Below are positions 22,731 to 34,816 of a stretch of DNA of 64,000 bases, piece after piece (the stretch's first letter is position 1; every line of letters begins with the position of its first letter). Below the pieces are notes generated by a model that saw nothing but the letters and a program-made list of their open reading frames with translations, was not told where the DNA came from and searched no databases. The stretch is from Sipunculus nudus (taxonomy: Eukaryota > Annelida > Sipuncula > Golfingiida > Sipunculidae), in assembly GCA_026874595.1 (NCBI GenBank), contig CM049307.1, positions 44,462,362 through 44,526,361 on the forward strand, given 5' to 3'. Both the position numbers and the translations under genes were made by a program.

Positions 22731-22965
22731 TCAGGAATTCTTTAGAAAAACAGCGATGTGTGTATCTCTATCTACTTAAAAGAAGTGTCCGAGTGGCTGG
22801 AGCTCAAAATTGGTAAGTTTCTGTTGAAAATCAAAATAAAAATTTTTGATGCGGGGGTTTAAAATCGACGTGGGCGGTGCCTGAGAACCATACCTTTTAT
22901 TATTTTTTTTTTTGGCCTTATGCCAACGTGCTTAAAACCCTACGATCTAGAAGGCTTAATAATAT

Positions 22966-24405
22966 ATCCTGTTTAATTATGGTTTGTGTATTGTTCACAG
23001 GTGAATCTTGTTTAAGAATAGTTTGAATGTTGTACACACGGGTGTTTTGTTAAATAATGGTTTGGGTATTATAACCACGTGTATCTTGTATGATAAAGGT
23101 TTGAGTATTGTACTGTTTATAACTGTTTGTGTTTTGGACACACGTGTATCTTGTTTAACAATGGTTTGGGTATTGTAAACACTAGTATCTTGTTTTATAA
23201 TTGTTTGTTAATTGTACACACGTGTATCTTGTAAAGCAGTGGTTTGTGTATTGTAAACACGTGTATAATGTTTAGTAATTGTTTGTTTATTGTACACAGG
23301 TGTATCTTATTTAAGAATGGTATGCGAATTGTACACCGGGTATTTTGTTTCATAATGGTTTTTGAATTGTAAACGGGTGTATCATGATTAATTATGGTTT
23401 TTGTATTGTACACACGTCAATCGTGTTTAATAATGGTTTGTGTAGTGTACATACGTGTATCTTGTTTAAAAATGGCTGGTGCATTGTACACACGTGTATC
23501 TTGTTTAATAATCGTTTGTGTATTGAACACTCATGTATCTTGTTTAATAATGGTGTGTGTATTGTACACACGTGTGTCTTGTTTAATAATGGTTTGTGTT
23601 TTTGATACACGTGTACCTTGTTTAATAATGTTTTTTCTATCGCATCTTGTATGATAACGGTTTGAGTATTTTACTGTTTATAATTGTTTGTGCCTTCTTC
23701 ACACGTGTATCTTGTAAAGCAGTGGTTTGTGTATTTAAAACACGTGTATAATGGTTAATAATTGTTTGTTTATTGTACACACGTGTATCTTCTACAATAA
23801 TGATTTGTGTATTTGTACACACATGAATTATGTTTATTAATGGTTTGTGCATTGTTCACACGTGGATCTTGATTAATAATGGTTTGTGTATTGTGCATAC
23901 GTGTATCTTGTTTAATAACGGCCTGTGTATTGTACACACGTGTATCTTGTTTAATAATGGTTTGTGTATCGTACATACGTCTATCTTGTTTAATCATGGT
24001 TTGTGTATCGTACATACGTGTATCTTGTTTAATTATGGTTTGTGTATCGTACATACGTGTCTCTGGTTTAATAATGGTTTGTGTATCGTACATACGTGTA
24101 TATGGTTTAATAAAGGTTTGTGTATCGTACATACGTGTATCTGGTTTAATAATGGTTTGTGTATCGTACATACGTGTATCTGGTTTAATCATGGTTTGTG
24201 TATCGTACAAACGTGTATCTGGTTTAATAATGGTTTGTGTATCGTGCATACGTGTATCTGGTTTAATAATGGTTTGTGTATCGTACATACGTGTATCTGG
24301 TTTAATAATGGTTTGTGTATCGTACATACGTGTATCTGGTTTAATAATGGTTTGTGTATCGTACATACGTGTATCTGGTTTAATAATGGTTTGTGTATCG
24401 TTATT
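22966..24405. repeat. 39-bp minisatellite, about 36 copies
   Basis: The unit is approximately GTGTATCTGGTTTAATAATG followed by GTTTGTGTATCGTACATAC. Copies are diverged from 22966 to about 23650 and nearly identical from about 24050 to 24400, suggesting recent homogenisation at the right side. The unit is 13 codons long and stop-free in four frames, which explains the 13-residue-repeat ORFs on both strands (for example DTRMYDTQTIIKP); these are not considered genes. Confidence 0.95.
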
Positions 24406-26714
24406 CTGATCCACACCAAAATTCAATCAGGTCGTTCTAACACAATTGTCGACCCATCCGGAAACATACAGAGATATCGTTTGAGGGGACCTATTCCGAA
24501 ATATGCCGTGCATTAACTAAAGATCATTTCTAAAACTAACCTTTTATTAAAAAAGGCAAGAAACGCCGATCTCACCGCGCACAGACAGTTCGTTTTGTTT
24601 ATATTCACGTGTATATAACATGTGGGGAACCCGCGAAAATGATCCACATTTCATGAGTATATCTGGCGGCAAGACCGACTTATGTTTTACAAAGGGTATT
24701 TTGCAACGAGTGACCCAACTACTTCCCTGCACATGTAGTGTTTTTAATGTAATGTATCCAGCAGATACACAACCACAGAGACACGGGTGTAAACATAACC
24801 TCCTCAAGATGAGGTAACACACGGATGTCCTTTGCGGTAGTACTAACATCAAGAGAAATATTAGTCCTGTTGAAAACGCCATCTGTTGTTTGATTGAAGG
24901 ACTAATACACCTATTCAGGTGCAATACAGGAGGTGGGGTCGGGATGACTGATAACGGAACAACAAGCTACACGGCAAAATACCCTCAAAATAAAAAAAAA
25001 ATGTGGTTTGTGTTGACTGTCCGAATTTTACCAGTATTGTCGACGAAAACGCCGATATCCATTGAGGGATAATAGATACACAATGCTCTGCCAGGAAATA
25101 AGTTTAAGTGTAGTGGCATATGTAGCAAATTCCTCGTGAGTAAATTTTGTTTATAAAAATGTGACACCCCATGCATTTGTGTTCTTCACCTTTCTATGAA
25201 GCCTTAAAAACATTGTGCCAATTTGATATTCAGTTTTGACATGTCTTCAGATTGTTTTAAAATGCTATTCAAAACGTTAATTTAATAAGCTGTGGCCGAA
25301 ACAATAATTAAACTAAGCAGGGACAAGAGGATAAGAAAGGATCTGTTTGGAATGTATTTACATACTATACACACAAAGTTAGTTCCCTGAACAGTTTGGG
25401 ATTGTCTAAAATTATTTTTTTTGTTTATATTAAATGTATCTATTCACAAACAAAGTATATTTAATAAACACATAAAATGTTATATGCTGTATACCCACAG
25501 CTTGATTTTTTTCCTAAAATATGATGGTATCTGTACACACGTTATGTAAGGTTTGTGCGATCAGTGGTACAAACATAAACATAGCTCGCACGCCACCTGG
25601 CGGCCATACCGCGCTACTTCACAAATCAAGTATTTTTTCGAGCATCGAAAACGATCATGGCAGGCTCGCCTAAACGACTCGCCTGCCATGAGACACAAGC
25701 CTCGCAAACCTCACGGCTTGCATTACATTTCAATTGGCTATAATCAAAACATACATAATTATTTCAGAGTCATGTTTGCAAGAAATCATGGGAGTCATAA
25801 CTGTATATTTATCAATGAAATATTCTCCGTTAACATGTTTCACGTTAGACAAGTTATTGTACGACTTTACACAAAATACTCCAAATTATTTTTGCTTTTT
25901 TTGTCCATTCAAAATACAAAGAATATAAATGTTTGTCCATAAATACGTCAATCAAGCTATATCTTTTACATGTCGATACATAAATAAGCTCTATATACAG
26001 GGCTCGACACAATCTCTGAAGCAGAACTGGCTTAAATCAATTATCGGTAGTTAAAATTTACGCTTGTTTCAATCTCCTTACGGTCGCATGTATGTGGTGG
26101 TTAGTGCATACAGTCTGGACCAAAGGAATGCATTTTACCCTTGTTTTTCAGGGAATATGTTTCCCTTAGTGACAAATGTAAAATGGAGCGCGACACAACT
26201 AAATTACAAACCTGCAATTATATGAGTACCTAGTAGTTGGGAGGATATACTGATGTTAACAATAAGTTATATACAAATAATATATGTCCAATGATAAGGT
26301 GATTATTGTAGTAATACGAACTGACCTAACCACAACAGTTCTTAAGCTCTGCCGCTTAGCCCTTATTATGCCAGTGAACCCCCAAACACACATATAGTGA
26401 CAACACCAAAGACGTCACTCAATGCGACGTCATCCCCTGGAATTTCCATGTCTCACTTCTGAGTGTATCCCAGTCTTTATGTAGTGTTTTTGAATAGTTT
26501 GTATTCCTTGTCTCATACGAATTCAGTGCAAGGTAAGACATTATTGTTCACTCGACAGTCAGCGGAATAGCTTCTGCAACCTTTCCCTAGAACTTTTTAT
26601 ACTGTGTCATTGGTATACAAAATAATCCCGAAAACATGCGGAATGGGGTACTAGTACAGACCACAATCAAATATGCGGTTTAGGTCACATAGAGTTCATG
26701 GTTAGGACAATGCC
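24406..26714. other. No gene recognised
   Basis: AT-rich sequence with short ORFs lacking domains. It lies downstream of the Ig receptor gene (minus strand) and should hold its 3' UTR. No convincing poly(A) signal could be chosen. Confidence 0.4.
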
Positions 26715-26914
26715 TTATAGGTTTTGATTTCGGATTACGTTTAGCGCCGTGTAAATGTGCATACTTTTACGATTATCGGGCACTTGATTCCTCGTAATTT
26801 CTGTCGACTCATTCTGAGGCCTTTGACGATGGATTGCCGGTATCTCATAATATGACACGGAGTCTCGGCTCTGATGACTTTGTCGAATTCGTCCTTGATC
26901 CTGTTTTCCAGTCC
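26715..26914 (-). CDS. Ig receptor exon 5: cytoplasmic tail
   Basis: Acceptor TTTCAATAG|GG; open for 65 codons to TAA at 26717-26715, with a composition (Arg, Gln, Asn, Ser) typical of a cytoplasmic tail. It contains DSVSYYEIPAI and SMHIYTALNVI. The tyrosines are 33 residues apart, too far for a classical ITAM. Confidence 0.8.
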
Positions 26915-28383
26915 CTATTGAAAGAATTCTATATCTTTATTTTTTTTAATTATTATACCTTAAGAAAATAAGAGAACATATTACGCATTGATCTCACTGA
27001 TGTATCGTTATACTGCATGTATATACTCAACTAAGGTAGATAACGGAAAAGTGTTTACTCTTACATGGTAAACCTTGGCATTTCCTGTTTATGAATTGCA
27101 AAAGTATGATCATACAACCAATTGCCAAAACTGTGCCAACGCATAAAAACGAAATCTTCAGAAAACGCCAACTTTCTAAAAAAGTAAAAGATGCACACTA
27201 GCAATTTCTAAAAGTTCACAAAACAATTGGAGTTTCCCCAAATTGTATGTTTATTAATCTATATTACCTCATGTAAGATAAGATGACCGTGGTTCTTAAA
27301 GTATATAAAACTTCTTTAATCATAATGGTAATTGCTATATCTGATAATGTATTCAAGAGCGGATTGTAATATTATGATAAAATACGGGTCCAAATATTCC
27401 AATTTATGATACTCGGCATTCTAAGCAGATGAACCTATCTACAGAGTGTCGCATTCATATATTATGAAAATGCTCACCATATACGGTGATTTGAATCACT
27501 TCATGGTTAATCTGAGCGGTGTCAGCGACCGCTATGCACGCGTACAGGCCGCTTTGCTCCTGTCGTACATTGGGCAGTAACAGCAGGGAAGAGAGATGCC
27601 CATAATAAACATTTTGAGAAATGGAGAGACCATTCAGTGTCCAGGATATATTAACGTTAGGCATCATACCCACACTGTCGTCGGAGAATATAATAGACAC
27701 TGTACACTTGATGTAGGCATTTTGACCAATACTGAAGATTTTCCCATCTGCTTCAATTGAAACTTTCATATCATAGCCTTCAAAAAGAAATATTGAAATA
27801 ACTGGAAGCGCGTATTTAAGAATAAATATTATATTTTTATGTATTTTATGATATAATATTATATTACAAACTGCTGGATATATAATCAGTGTATAATGTA
27901 CCAATAATGTGCAGGGTTCTCGACGTTTCAGGGTCGTACTTGACGTGTCCACACTGGTAAACACCATCGTCCTGCCTGTCTACAACCCTGATAGTAAGAG
28001 TTCCCTCTTTTGACAAGGTGCACCGACTTTTCCAAGAACTTCCATGGCACGTTGTATCATCGGATTCAAGGACTGCCAGATCTTCAACATTTCCATCGCT
28101 TCCTGTGCGCCAGTAATACAGTTTCTTATTATCTGACTGATTACATTTTATCTGGAATGTATTTCCTGCTATGACATCATGGCTTGATGCGTCATCAATG
28201 TGGACTGTAATAATAATAATAATAATAATAATAAGGAATATCATAAGAATAAGACACATCAGTCTTACGAATTCATCATTCACAATTATTATTTAGAATA
28301 TATATATTGTTTAATTTTAATATTGGATATTCAAACTCACCATTCCAAAGTGCGAATATGAGGTTCAAATAACCTGGTTTCAT
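26715..28383 (-). CDS. Two-Ig-domain transmembrane receptor with tyrosine-motif tail, five exons
   Basis: Minus-strand exons 28383-28341, 28204-27902, 27777-27478, 27175-27065 and 26914-26715 join into a 957-nt frame (318 residues plus stop), all introns GT-AG and phase 1. Residues 1-14 start a short signal peptide. Residues 15-115 are a V-like Ig domain (IKC, YYW, DDGVYQC) and 116-215 a second Ig domain (IKC, SWTL, QSGLYAC). Residues 223-244 are a transmembrane helix. Residues 253-318 form a cytoplasmic tail with VSYYEI (Tyr 274, fits the ITIM consensus) and HIYTAL (Tyr 307, YxxL). Small Ig receptors with such tails usually act in cell recognition or immune signalling, but the ligand and sign of signalling are unknown. 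The gene model is inferred by eye; phase agreement at four junctions supports it strongly. I recognise no named orthologue. Confidence 0.85.
27065..27175 (-). CDS. Ig receptor exon 4: transmembrane helix
   Basis: 111 nt, phase 1-1. Excellent acceptor CTTTTTTAG|AA and donor CAT|GTAAGA. After ESWRFLK comes a 22-residue hydrophobic helix containing LCVGTVLAIGCMIILL, then NRKC as stop-transfer. Confidence 0.85.
27478..27777 (-). CDS. Ig receptor exon 3: Ig domain 2
   Basis: 300 nt, phase 1-1, acceptor TTTTTGAAG|GC, donor TATG|GTGAGC. Motifs: AYIKC, VNISWTLNG, LLLPNVRQEQSGLYAC, ending IQITVYG. Confidence 0.92.
27902..28204 (-). CDS. Ig receptor exon 2: Ig domain 1
   Basis: 303 nt, phase 1-1, acceptor ATTACAG|TC, donor G|GTACAT. 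The domain has the B-strand Cys (QIKC), C-strand Trp (LYYWR) and F-strand motif DDGVYQC. It also has an extra cysteine pair (TTCHGSSWKSRC) that could form a second disulfide. Confidence 0.9.
28209..28233. repeat. (TAA)n microsatellite in the acceptor tract
   Basis: On the minus strand this ATT repeat forms the pyrimidine-poor tract directly before the acceptor of Ig exon 2, so its length could affect splicing. Confidence 0.9.
28341..28383 (-). CDS. Ig receptor exon 1: start and signal peptide
   Basis: ATG at 28383-28381 begins MKPGYLNLIFALWN, followed by the strong donor G|GTGAGT. A stop codon lies in frame upstream. The leader is short but hydrophobic and continues into exon 2. An alternative start reading through the (TAA)n tract (28283) gives a poly-Ile leader and is less likely. 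Confidence 0.7.
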
Positions 28384-30205
28384 CTTCTTTAATTTTTAAG
28401 ATTCCGCCTTCAAAACGTGCTGATATCCCTATCAGTTGATGTGAGCTAGTAACATATACTAAACCTTTACCTTACATATCAATATCAAACATGGTTTTCC
28501 ATCTAATGTAGCTCCATTAGTGATAACCATGGGTTTCTTTACATTACAGTTGTATATTATGGTGTACACCATTAGTCAATATTGAAATAATAGAATATGC
28601 CTATAACATTATTGGTATTATATGATAAAGAGGTCCTGACCAGAATTACGTCGATTGTGTATTGTATGAAAATCAAATAAATACACTTATTACATATATA
28701 CATGAATCAAAATACTTAATAGCTAGAAAGATTGTTTCTACTCTTAAACTAACGCGACATTCACAGCTAATGATGTAACCACATCAGTATTTGTATAGCT
28801 AATTGGCTCAGTACTCACTTTTGTTTCAACTTTATCCTTTGTTCCGCAATTTACACAAATTAGAAGGAAGTTGTTTTTATTTTTCAGGGTACACGGTCAC
28901 GAACATAGCAATATTTTTTATGTATTACATATATCAGTGTGAGTTATATTAACAGAGCACACTTGGACGTAATGGTAATGGCCTATTTATCTTCAGTTAT
29001 TTACAGGAAAGGTTTCATGGGTTTCCTAAAATTGTGTGTAAAATTGCATTTTGTATTAAACCGTACAGTTAACCTGATATTTTGAAAATTCTTGTTCGGA
29101 CGCCACTGGGTTTTTGCAAAGTATAAACACAGTCTACATCCATATCTGCAATGGTGCTTGCTCGACATAATGAATTTGATTATATACACCGTAATTACGT
29201 CATACAATGTCAGTCACTTATTAGAGCCGGGTATTGCCTACACATATCGTATTGTAATATATATATGCTATATGTGGTTGTGTATTGTGAAAGGTATTGT
29301 GATATTTTTTTTGTATTAATTTACAGGAAATATTTGTGTTATCTGTGCTATGTATATAATACATACATCATGCTATTATCAATAATCGTTCTTTATCATG
29401 TTAAATATAATGACACAAGACTTTTATGCAGCTACGTTTATGCCAAACCCGAAATATGGGAACATTACTTAATAATGTGCTGTTGACAGTACTCAAAGAA
29501 ATATTCAAAGAAACTTTTCTTCAGGTCTCCCATATGCAAATGACTTGGCAAATACAAAACTCTGGACTTGGACATAGCACAGAGAGGGATAGATGGTATG
29601 TACAATCACATTCATGTAAAACATCCCAAGGCTGCCGTTCTTAAACAAAAATTAAAGTTGACTCTTAATCTCCCTGCAGTTATCATATGATCTGAGCTGA
29701 GAATATTAATGAATTTTTATAACAAAATACTTCTCTTATTCCAATTAGTAATCGAGCAGACATGCACATTTTCGGGGAAGAACCTTTGACTTATGGTATA
29801 TCAGGTATACCATAAGGTTTATTGTTCAACGTCTAATAAAACGGATATGGTTTTCCTTTTATGCCTGTCATTAATCCCAACCCATCTCGATGTCTAAATT
29901 TGTAACAGAAACATTTTTTAATAAAAAATTCTGTTTTTAGTCCGTTCACAAAATAACGAAAAATATTGCGATACACAATATGCGAATCACCATAACATGA
30001 TATATCAATGTTGCACAGCCTTATCACTTATCATGTAATAGAAAACGAGGTTTCACTGTCAGGTGAGAATAAAAAAAAGTTGTATATACGAGCACTCTTC
30101 TTCAGGCTGTAAACTCTGAAGGGATTTGCACTTTATCATTGGATTTTGTTAACATTATATTTGTCTACATGTTCCCAGGTACATTGAAAAGTAGATTCGT
30201 TGATA
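28384..30205. other. No gene recognised
   Basis: Presumed 5' flank of the minus-strand Ig receptor gene. ORFs at 29001-29650 have no domains. Confidence 0.4.
29790..29816. repeat. Palindrome, 11-bp perfect arms
   Basis: CTTATGGTATA, loop TCAGG, then TATACCATAAG. Outer AACC and GGTT nearly extend the stem. Confidence 0.85.
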
Positions 30206-30590
30206 TTATTTGAGTCCCGCTTGAAAAGCGGTGCCCTATAGTGATCACCGTGTCAGTTCTTCCGTCCATCCGTTCGTCCGTCCTTCCGTCCGTCGGTTAA
30301 TGACGCTTTCTTTCCAGCCAGATATTTCAACAAGAACAAGCTTGATCTTACTCAAATTCACAGGGATGATTGGTACCTCTGAGGCTCTAGACCTATTGAA
30401 TTACAGATCTGTCGGAATTCCAATATGGCCGCCAGAGCACAATCGGTGTTTTTTGTTTCGCGAGCGATATTTCAAGAAGAACATCCTAGATTTTTCTCAT
30501 CTTCACAGGGTTCACTGGGGACTATGGATGCTCCCAGCGCAAGCTTATTTCCCTTTGTGTAATGGAGAAAGCAAACGTTTTTAGAAAGAA
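30206..30590 (+). mobile_element. Hairpin-headed repeat with TCCG-rich stretch
   Basis: The hairpin CCGCTT-GAA-AAGCGG (30217-30231) is followed by repeated TCCGTCC-type sequence and then a low-repeat body. The same layout occurs at 32682 and 48461, suggesting a class of structured repeats. No coding function is seen; the 117-codon ORF over it is a shadow. Confidence 0.45.
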
Positions 30591-32681
30591 ATATTGGCAG
30601 ATACGATATCATTTTACAGAGAAAACAGTATATTTTATGTATGTTTAACATACATGGAGTGTGAATAGGTCCTTTCGATGTTTAAGTAATACGCTAATTA
30701 TATATGTATTTGCATTTACCACTACATTCTCATGGAAAGAAAATATGCTGCTATATCGGCCGCTTGGATAATCAAATTATTTACCAGTATCCAAAGGGTT
30801 TTAAATTCAATGAAAAGCCTTTTTAGCAAATCCACTCGAAATAATTATATCCCATATAAACATATAATATGTATATTACAATCATTAACAGTGCGTGTAT
30901 TTAAAAAAAAATCGCCCTGTAAAGTTACCTTTAACAACCGAAAATCAAATAAAATCTGAAGAATCCATTTTTATCCTACGCTGAAGAATACTAGAGTGCG
31001 GGTATTTTTTATGAAGGGACGATATGCTAGATATGTAAGGTATACAACTCATCTGAGAAGATTTGGTCAATTGTATTATTTTATCTTCTTGAAAGTTGAA
31101 AATTTATTTAAAATTGTTTGATGCTGTGGGTTAACTTTACGCGGGCGGTGCCTGAGAACCATACCTTCTATTTATTTTGTTTTGCTTTTTACAATCTATT
31201 TTTTTAATAAATGCAATGTACCAAAATGTTGCCTGTTGGTGGAGCAAAAAGTTTAGCTGCTTGAACCACCTTCACCCCTTTAACACTTGATAACGGCTAA
31301 CAACCTGGCACGTCGTATGGCTCAGCATCCAGACTAGACTAGACTGGCCCAGTCGATGAGGCTGGTCTTGACAATGTAGCCATTAAGACTTAATCTCGTT
31401 ACAAAGCAACAATCAGGGCCCTTTTCCATGATGCGTTTCCGCGCGCGGAAAAATCGCCCTAGTGTTATAGTGTAGACGGGGATGTATTTCCGTAAGAATT
31501 TGATGCCCAAATTGTGAAAAATGACTGATATGAACTAATGGAAAATTTTAAGTAACAAATTTTCATAACCCTCTAACACCGAAAATCCAAGATGGCCGCC
31601 TTCACCCTGGTAATTATTGAGTGTTGGGGGTATAGTGTACTTGCACGTGTAAAAGAACGACGTTTTCCTAGACACTGAGTAAGATAGTGGTTGCTTTCAT
31701 TTTATTTGCACTTAAGATGATGAATTAATGCAGGTTATATTTATTTTTCTGCAGCCTGTGACCCCAAGGAATGGCCACCACTGCAGTCTTAACATAGAAA
31801 TAATGCTATCATACTGAAATTGTCTCTTAAAACTAAATGATATTGGATCGATTTTCTACGTTTTTGAATGTGTTTTGTCGATTGCAACTAAAAGGGAGTT
31901 TTTATGAGCTCTGTGACCCCTGGGAATCCAAAAGGGCGGCCATGGCAGTCTTAACACAGAGATAATGATAAAACTTAATGATGTTCGATAATCGGATCGT
32001 TTTATACTTTTTTGTGTTCTGTTAATGGCTATTTAACTAACCAGGAGTTTTCGGAAGTTACAGAGGGTACGCAAGGTCAAAGTCAAATGTATGTACTAAT
32101 ATTTTAAAGCATAAAAATATCTTGGGCACTACATTGTCATATGTAAATATGATATTGTGATCAAAAGGAATAGACCTGATGAAATTGATGCTCGTGACCT
32201 CTTTTTTATATTGCTGATTCTCTCATAGTAGTACTACATGGTCTAGGTGCCTTCCATATTACAACAAAACAAACATTTAGAATCAATTTGTGTGGTTATA
32301 TGAAAGTTTCCAAGATTCCAAAAGCCTTGTATGTGGTCTTGATACAGAAATATTAATGTCATAATAAAATATTCCAAGAACCTTGTAGAACAGGGGGATT
32401 AGTAGAAACCGTTGTCTGGATATTGTATATTTCTTTATAGTTTTTCTGAATATGAGCTGAAACAGGTCTTGTTGTTACAAGGTACTTCTAAAACTCTTTA
32501 TTCTTGAGTGCCATCAAATCGACTGGTAACATGTGGCGACCGTGCCTTCTCCATACCTGCGCCAAAATTATTGAACGTTCTTCCCATAGATCTTAGAAAC
32601 AGTTCTAATATCTCTACTTTTAAAACTAAACTTTAACTTTCCTTTTCAGAGAGACAAATGTCTACTCACAATGACTGTTTT
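30591..32681. other. No gene recognised
   Basis: AT-rich sequence. A GGGCGGTGCCTGAGAACCAT element near 31143 recurs near 22875 and marks a dispersed repeat. Two diverged copies of a TGTGACCCC...GGAAT-type block lie near 31750 and 31910. Confidence 0.4.
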
Positions 32682-33060
32682 TATGCCCCCGCCACCAAGT
32701 GGCCGGGGCATATAGTTTTAACCCATGTCCTTCATTCCGTCATTCCAAAATCCATAAATTGTCCGGACTTTTTATCGCCATGCCCAAAATGGTGTGTGGT
32801 TGGATGATGACCATTAACAGATCGTCATTACAGATCGAGTTTACTTTTCTTCCAGGCTGGCCTACTTTTGACGGCATGATTTTCCAGGTGAGCGTCCTCA
32901 TCTGTGTTCGTGGGGGCATTCGTGTCGTTCCGATACATCTAGTTAGATTCTTTTTAGCTCTTAAGTATAATTCATATCATGTGTACTTCTGTAAGGGTAA
33001 TTTTTCATTTATTATATATATTTTAAAATGTTATGTTCTGTCATGCGCATTTGAGCAGTA
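32682..33060 (+). mobile_element. Hairpin-headed repeat (GCCCC hairpin)
   Basis: TATGCCCC and GGGGCATA enclose an inner GCCAC-CAA-GTGGC at 32682-32712, forming a long near-perfect hairpin, followed by a TTCCGTCATTCC stretch. The 128-codon ORF crossing it begins inside the hairpin and is not considered a gene. Confidence 0.5.
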
Positions 33061-33089
33061 CCATACTGTAAAGTACACAATATAAATGT

Positions 33090-33091
<2 letters not shown>

Positions 33092-33133
<42 letters not shown>
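33092..33133. repeat. (TAA)n microsatellite
   Basis: About 14 TAA units directly before the tandem duplication at 33141. Confidence 0.95.
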
Positions 33134-33134
<1 letters not shown>

Positions 33135-33140
33135 TAAATG

Positions 33141-33668
33141 AATAATCCATTTCTTACATAAATTCTTGGTTTGAGATATCAAAGTAGCATTGTTGATGTA
33201 ACATTAAAGCTGCAATATTAATATAGGGCAATATTAACCCACTCTAGTCAAACTTACAATTTCAGCTGTCTAAGGATAGATCTCTATAAATCTAATTATC
33301 ATCTGACTGAATCAAGGAAAGAAGAATATTCTCTTCCAACTGTCACAGAGCAGACGGCCTTCTGGTAGCGCCATCTACCTGTAAAGGCCACAAGTAAATA
33401 ATAATAATATAAATAATCCATTTCTTACATAAATTCTTGGTTTGAGATATCAAAGTAGCATTGTTGATGTAACATTAAAGCTGCAATATTAATATAGGGC
33501 AATATTAACCCACTTTAGTCAAACTTACAATTTCAGCTGTCTAAGGATAGATCTCTATAAATCTAATTATCATCTGACTGAATCAAGAAAAGAAGAATAT
33601 TCTATTCCAACTGTCACAGAGCAGACGGCCTTCTGATGGCGCCATCTACCGGTAAAGGCCACAAGTAA
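33141..33668 (+). repeat. Recent tandem duplication, 271-bp unit
   Basis: AATAATCCATTTCTTACATA starts at 33141 and again at 33412. The copies differ at only a handful of positions through GGCCACAAGTAA, indicating a young duplication. It appears to have used flanking TAA repeats. Confidence 0.95.
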
Positions 33669-34816
33669 GTCAAAGAACCAATACATGAGATCGACATAAT
33701 TGAACCCAACACATTTTCTCATTAACATCAAGTCACCGCTTTAAAGAAACATGTCTACGAATAAGAATCCAACATCGCCTGAATGAAAGCCTGTATATAG
33801 GTGGTACGCCGCAAATGCCTCGATAGTCGTAATGATAGAGATCATTACGCTGCAGAGACTTTTATTTATTAAACCTATTCAGATTCGTTAGGCAAGTATT
33901 ATACTCCAATACAAGCACGTGGTTAACTTATTCTAATATTCAACAAGAACGTATGGCGGAAAGGAAATTGTACCCCGGCCACCTAACACACTTACTGTAC
34001 TAGCAGACTCCATAAAGAAAATAAGGGTTCTAGAGTCATTTTTCATGCACACTGAATTAACAAAGATTAACTGGTCGGTCTAACGCCTTTTTACTTCGTA
34101 GTGCAGATTTATACAGATTACTGATAGTGCATCAGAAAAAAAGATTTAGACTAGTAAAAGAATTAAAACTTTATTATAATTGTCAGTTTAAGACACCTTT
34201 CATATCAGGGTTTATGACAGCACCGGAAGGTCTCATTTTTTAAAACGCATCACCCATATTTACTTTCTTCAAACATAAGTATAATAGACTGACTTGTGTT
34301 TGCCATGTAATATTTTTATCTGAGAAATCATATATTGCAAATGACACATTAAATTAGATTCTGTGTATTTCCGTAGACTTAATTTTGTAATAATAAATTG
34401 CTGAAGCTAGGTCGACTCAACATTTTCTGCAAAATTGTCGATAACAGTTATGAAATGCCCTTTATTTAATATAAGTTCGAGTATACTTTATGTAAAAGCA
34501 TAAGTATCTTAAACATGTATGATTGGTAGGCTTGGTACTTAACATTCCATATTAATCATGGATAACTTGATAAATCCCGAGAATCGTATGGATAAAAATC
34601 ATAATTTATGAAAATTCATATTGTTTAAGCTTACAGCTTTCCTGCTTACAGGTTTCTATAGGGACTGCATAAGACCGTTAACTTTCAATTGTTTACCATA
34701 CATATTTTGTGGATATTTAAACATCCATGAAAGAAGCCAGACTGGAAAGTTTTGCACTTAAGAAAAAAAAAATAAATGTGCGTTTATATTTTCCAGTTTT
34801 TTCAAACCCTGAGGTT
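33669..34816. other. No gene recognised
   Basis: AT-rich sequence without credible ORFs, leading into the decayed kringle copy. Confidence 0.4.

Noticed and set aside
22966-24405. CRISPR-like regular repeats
   Set aside because: The copies are contiguous with no unique spacers, and the DNA is eukaryotic; this is a minisatellite.
23770-24516. 218- and 228-codon ORFs on opposite strands
   Set aside because: Both are produced by a 39-bp repeat that is a multiple of three and stop-free; four frames are open at once and no start context, signal or domain is present.
26715-26914. ITAM in the Ig receptor tail
   Set aside because: The two YxxI/L motifs are 33 residues apart, far beyond the 6-12 residue ITAM spacing; an ITIM-type reading is preferred.
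31441-31451. GCGCGCGGAA stretch as a CpG-island promoter
   Set aside because: Too short and isolated; no gene starts nearby.
32699-33085. 128-codon ORF
   Set aside because: It starts inside a hairpin-headed dispersed repeat and has no recognisable domain.
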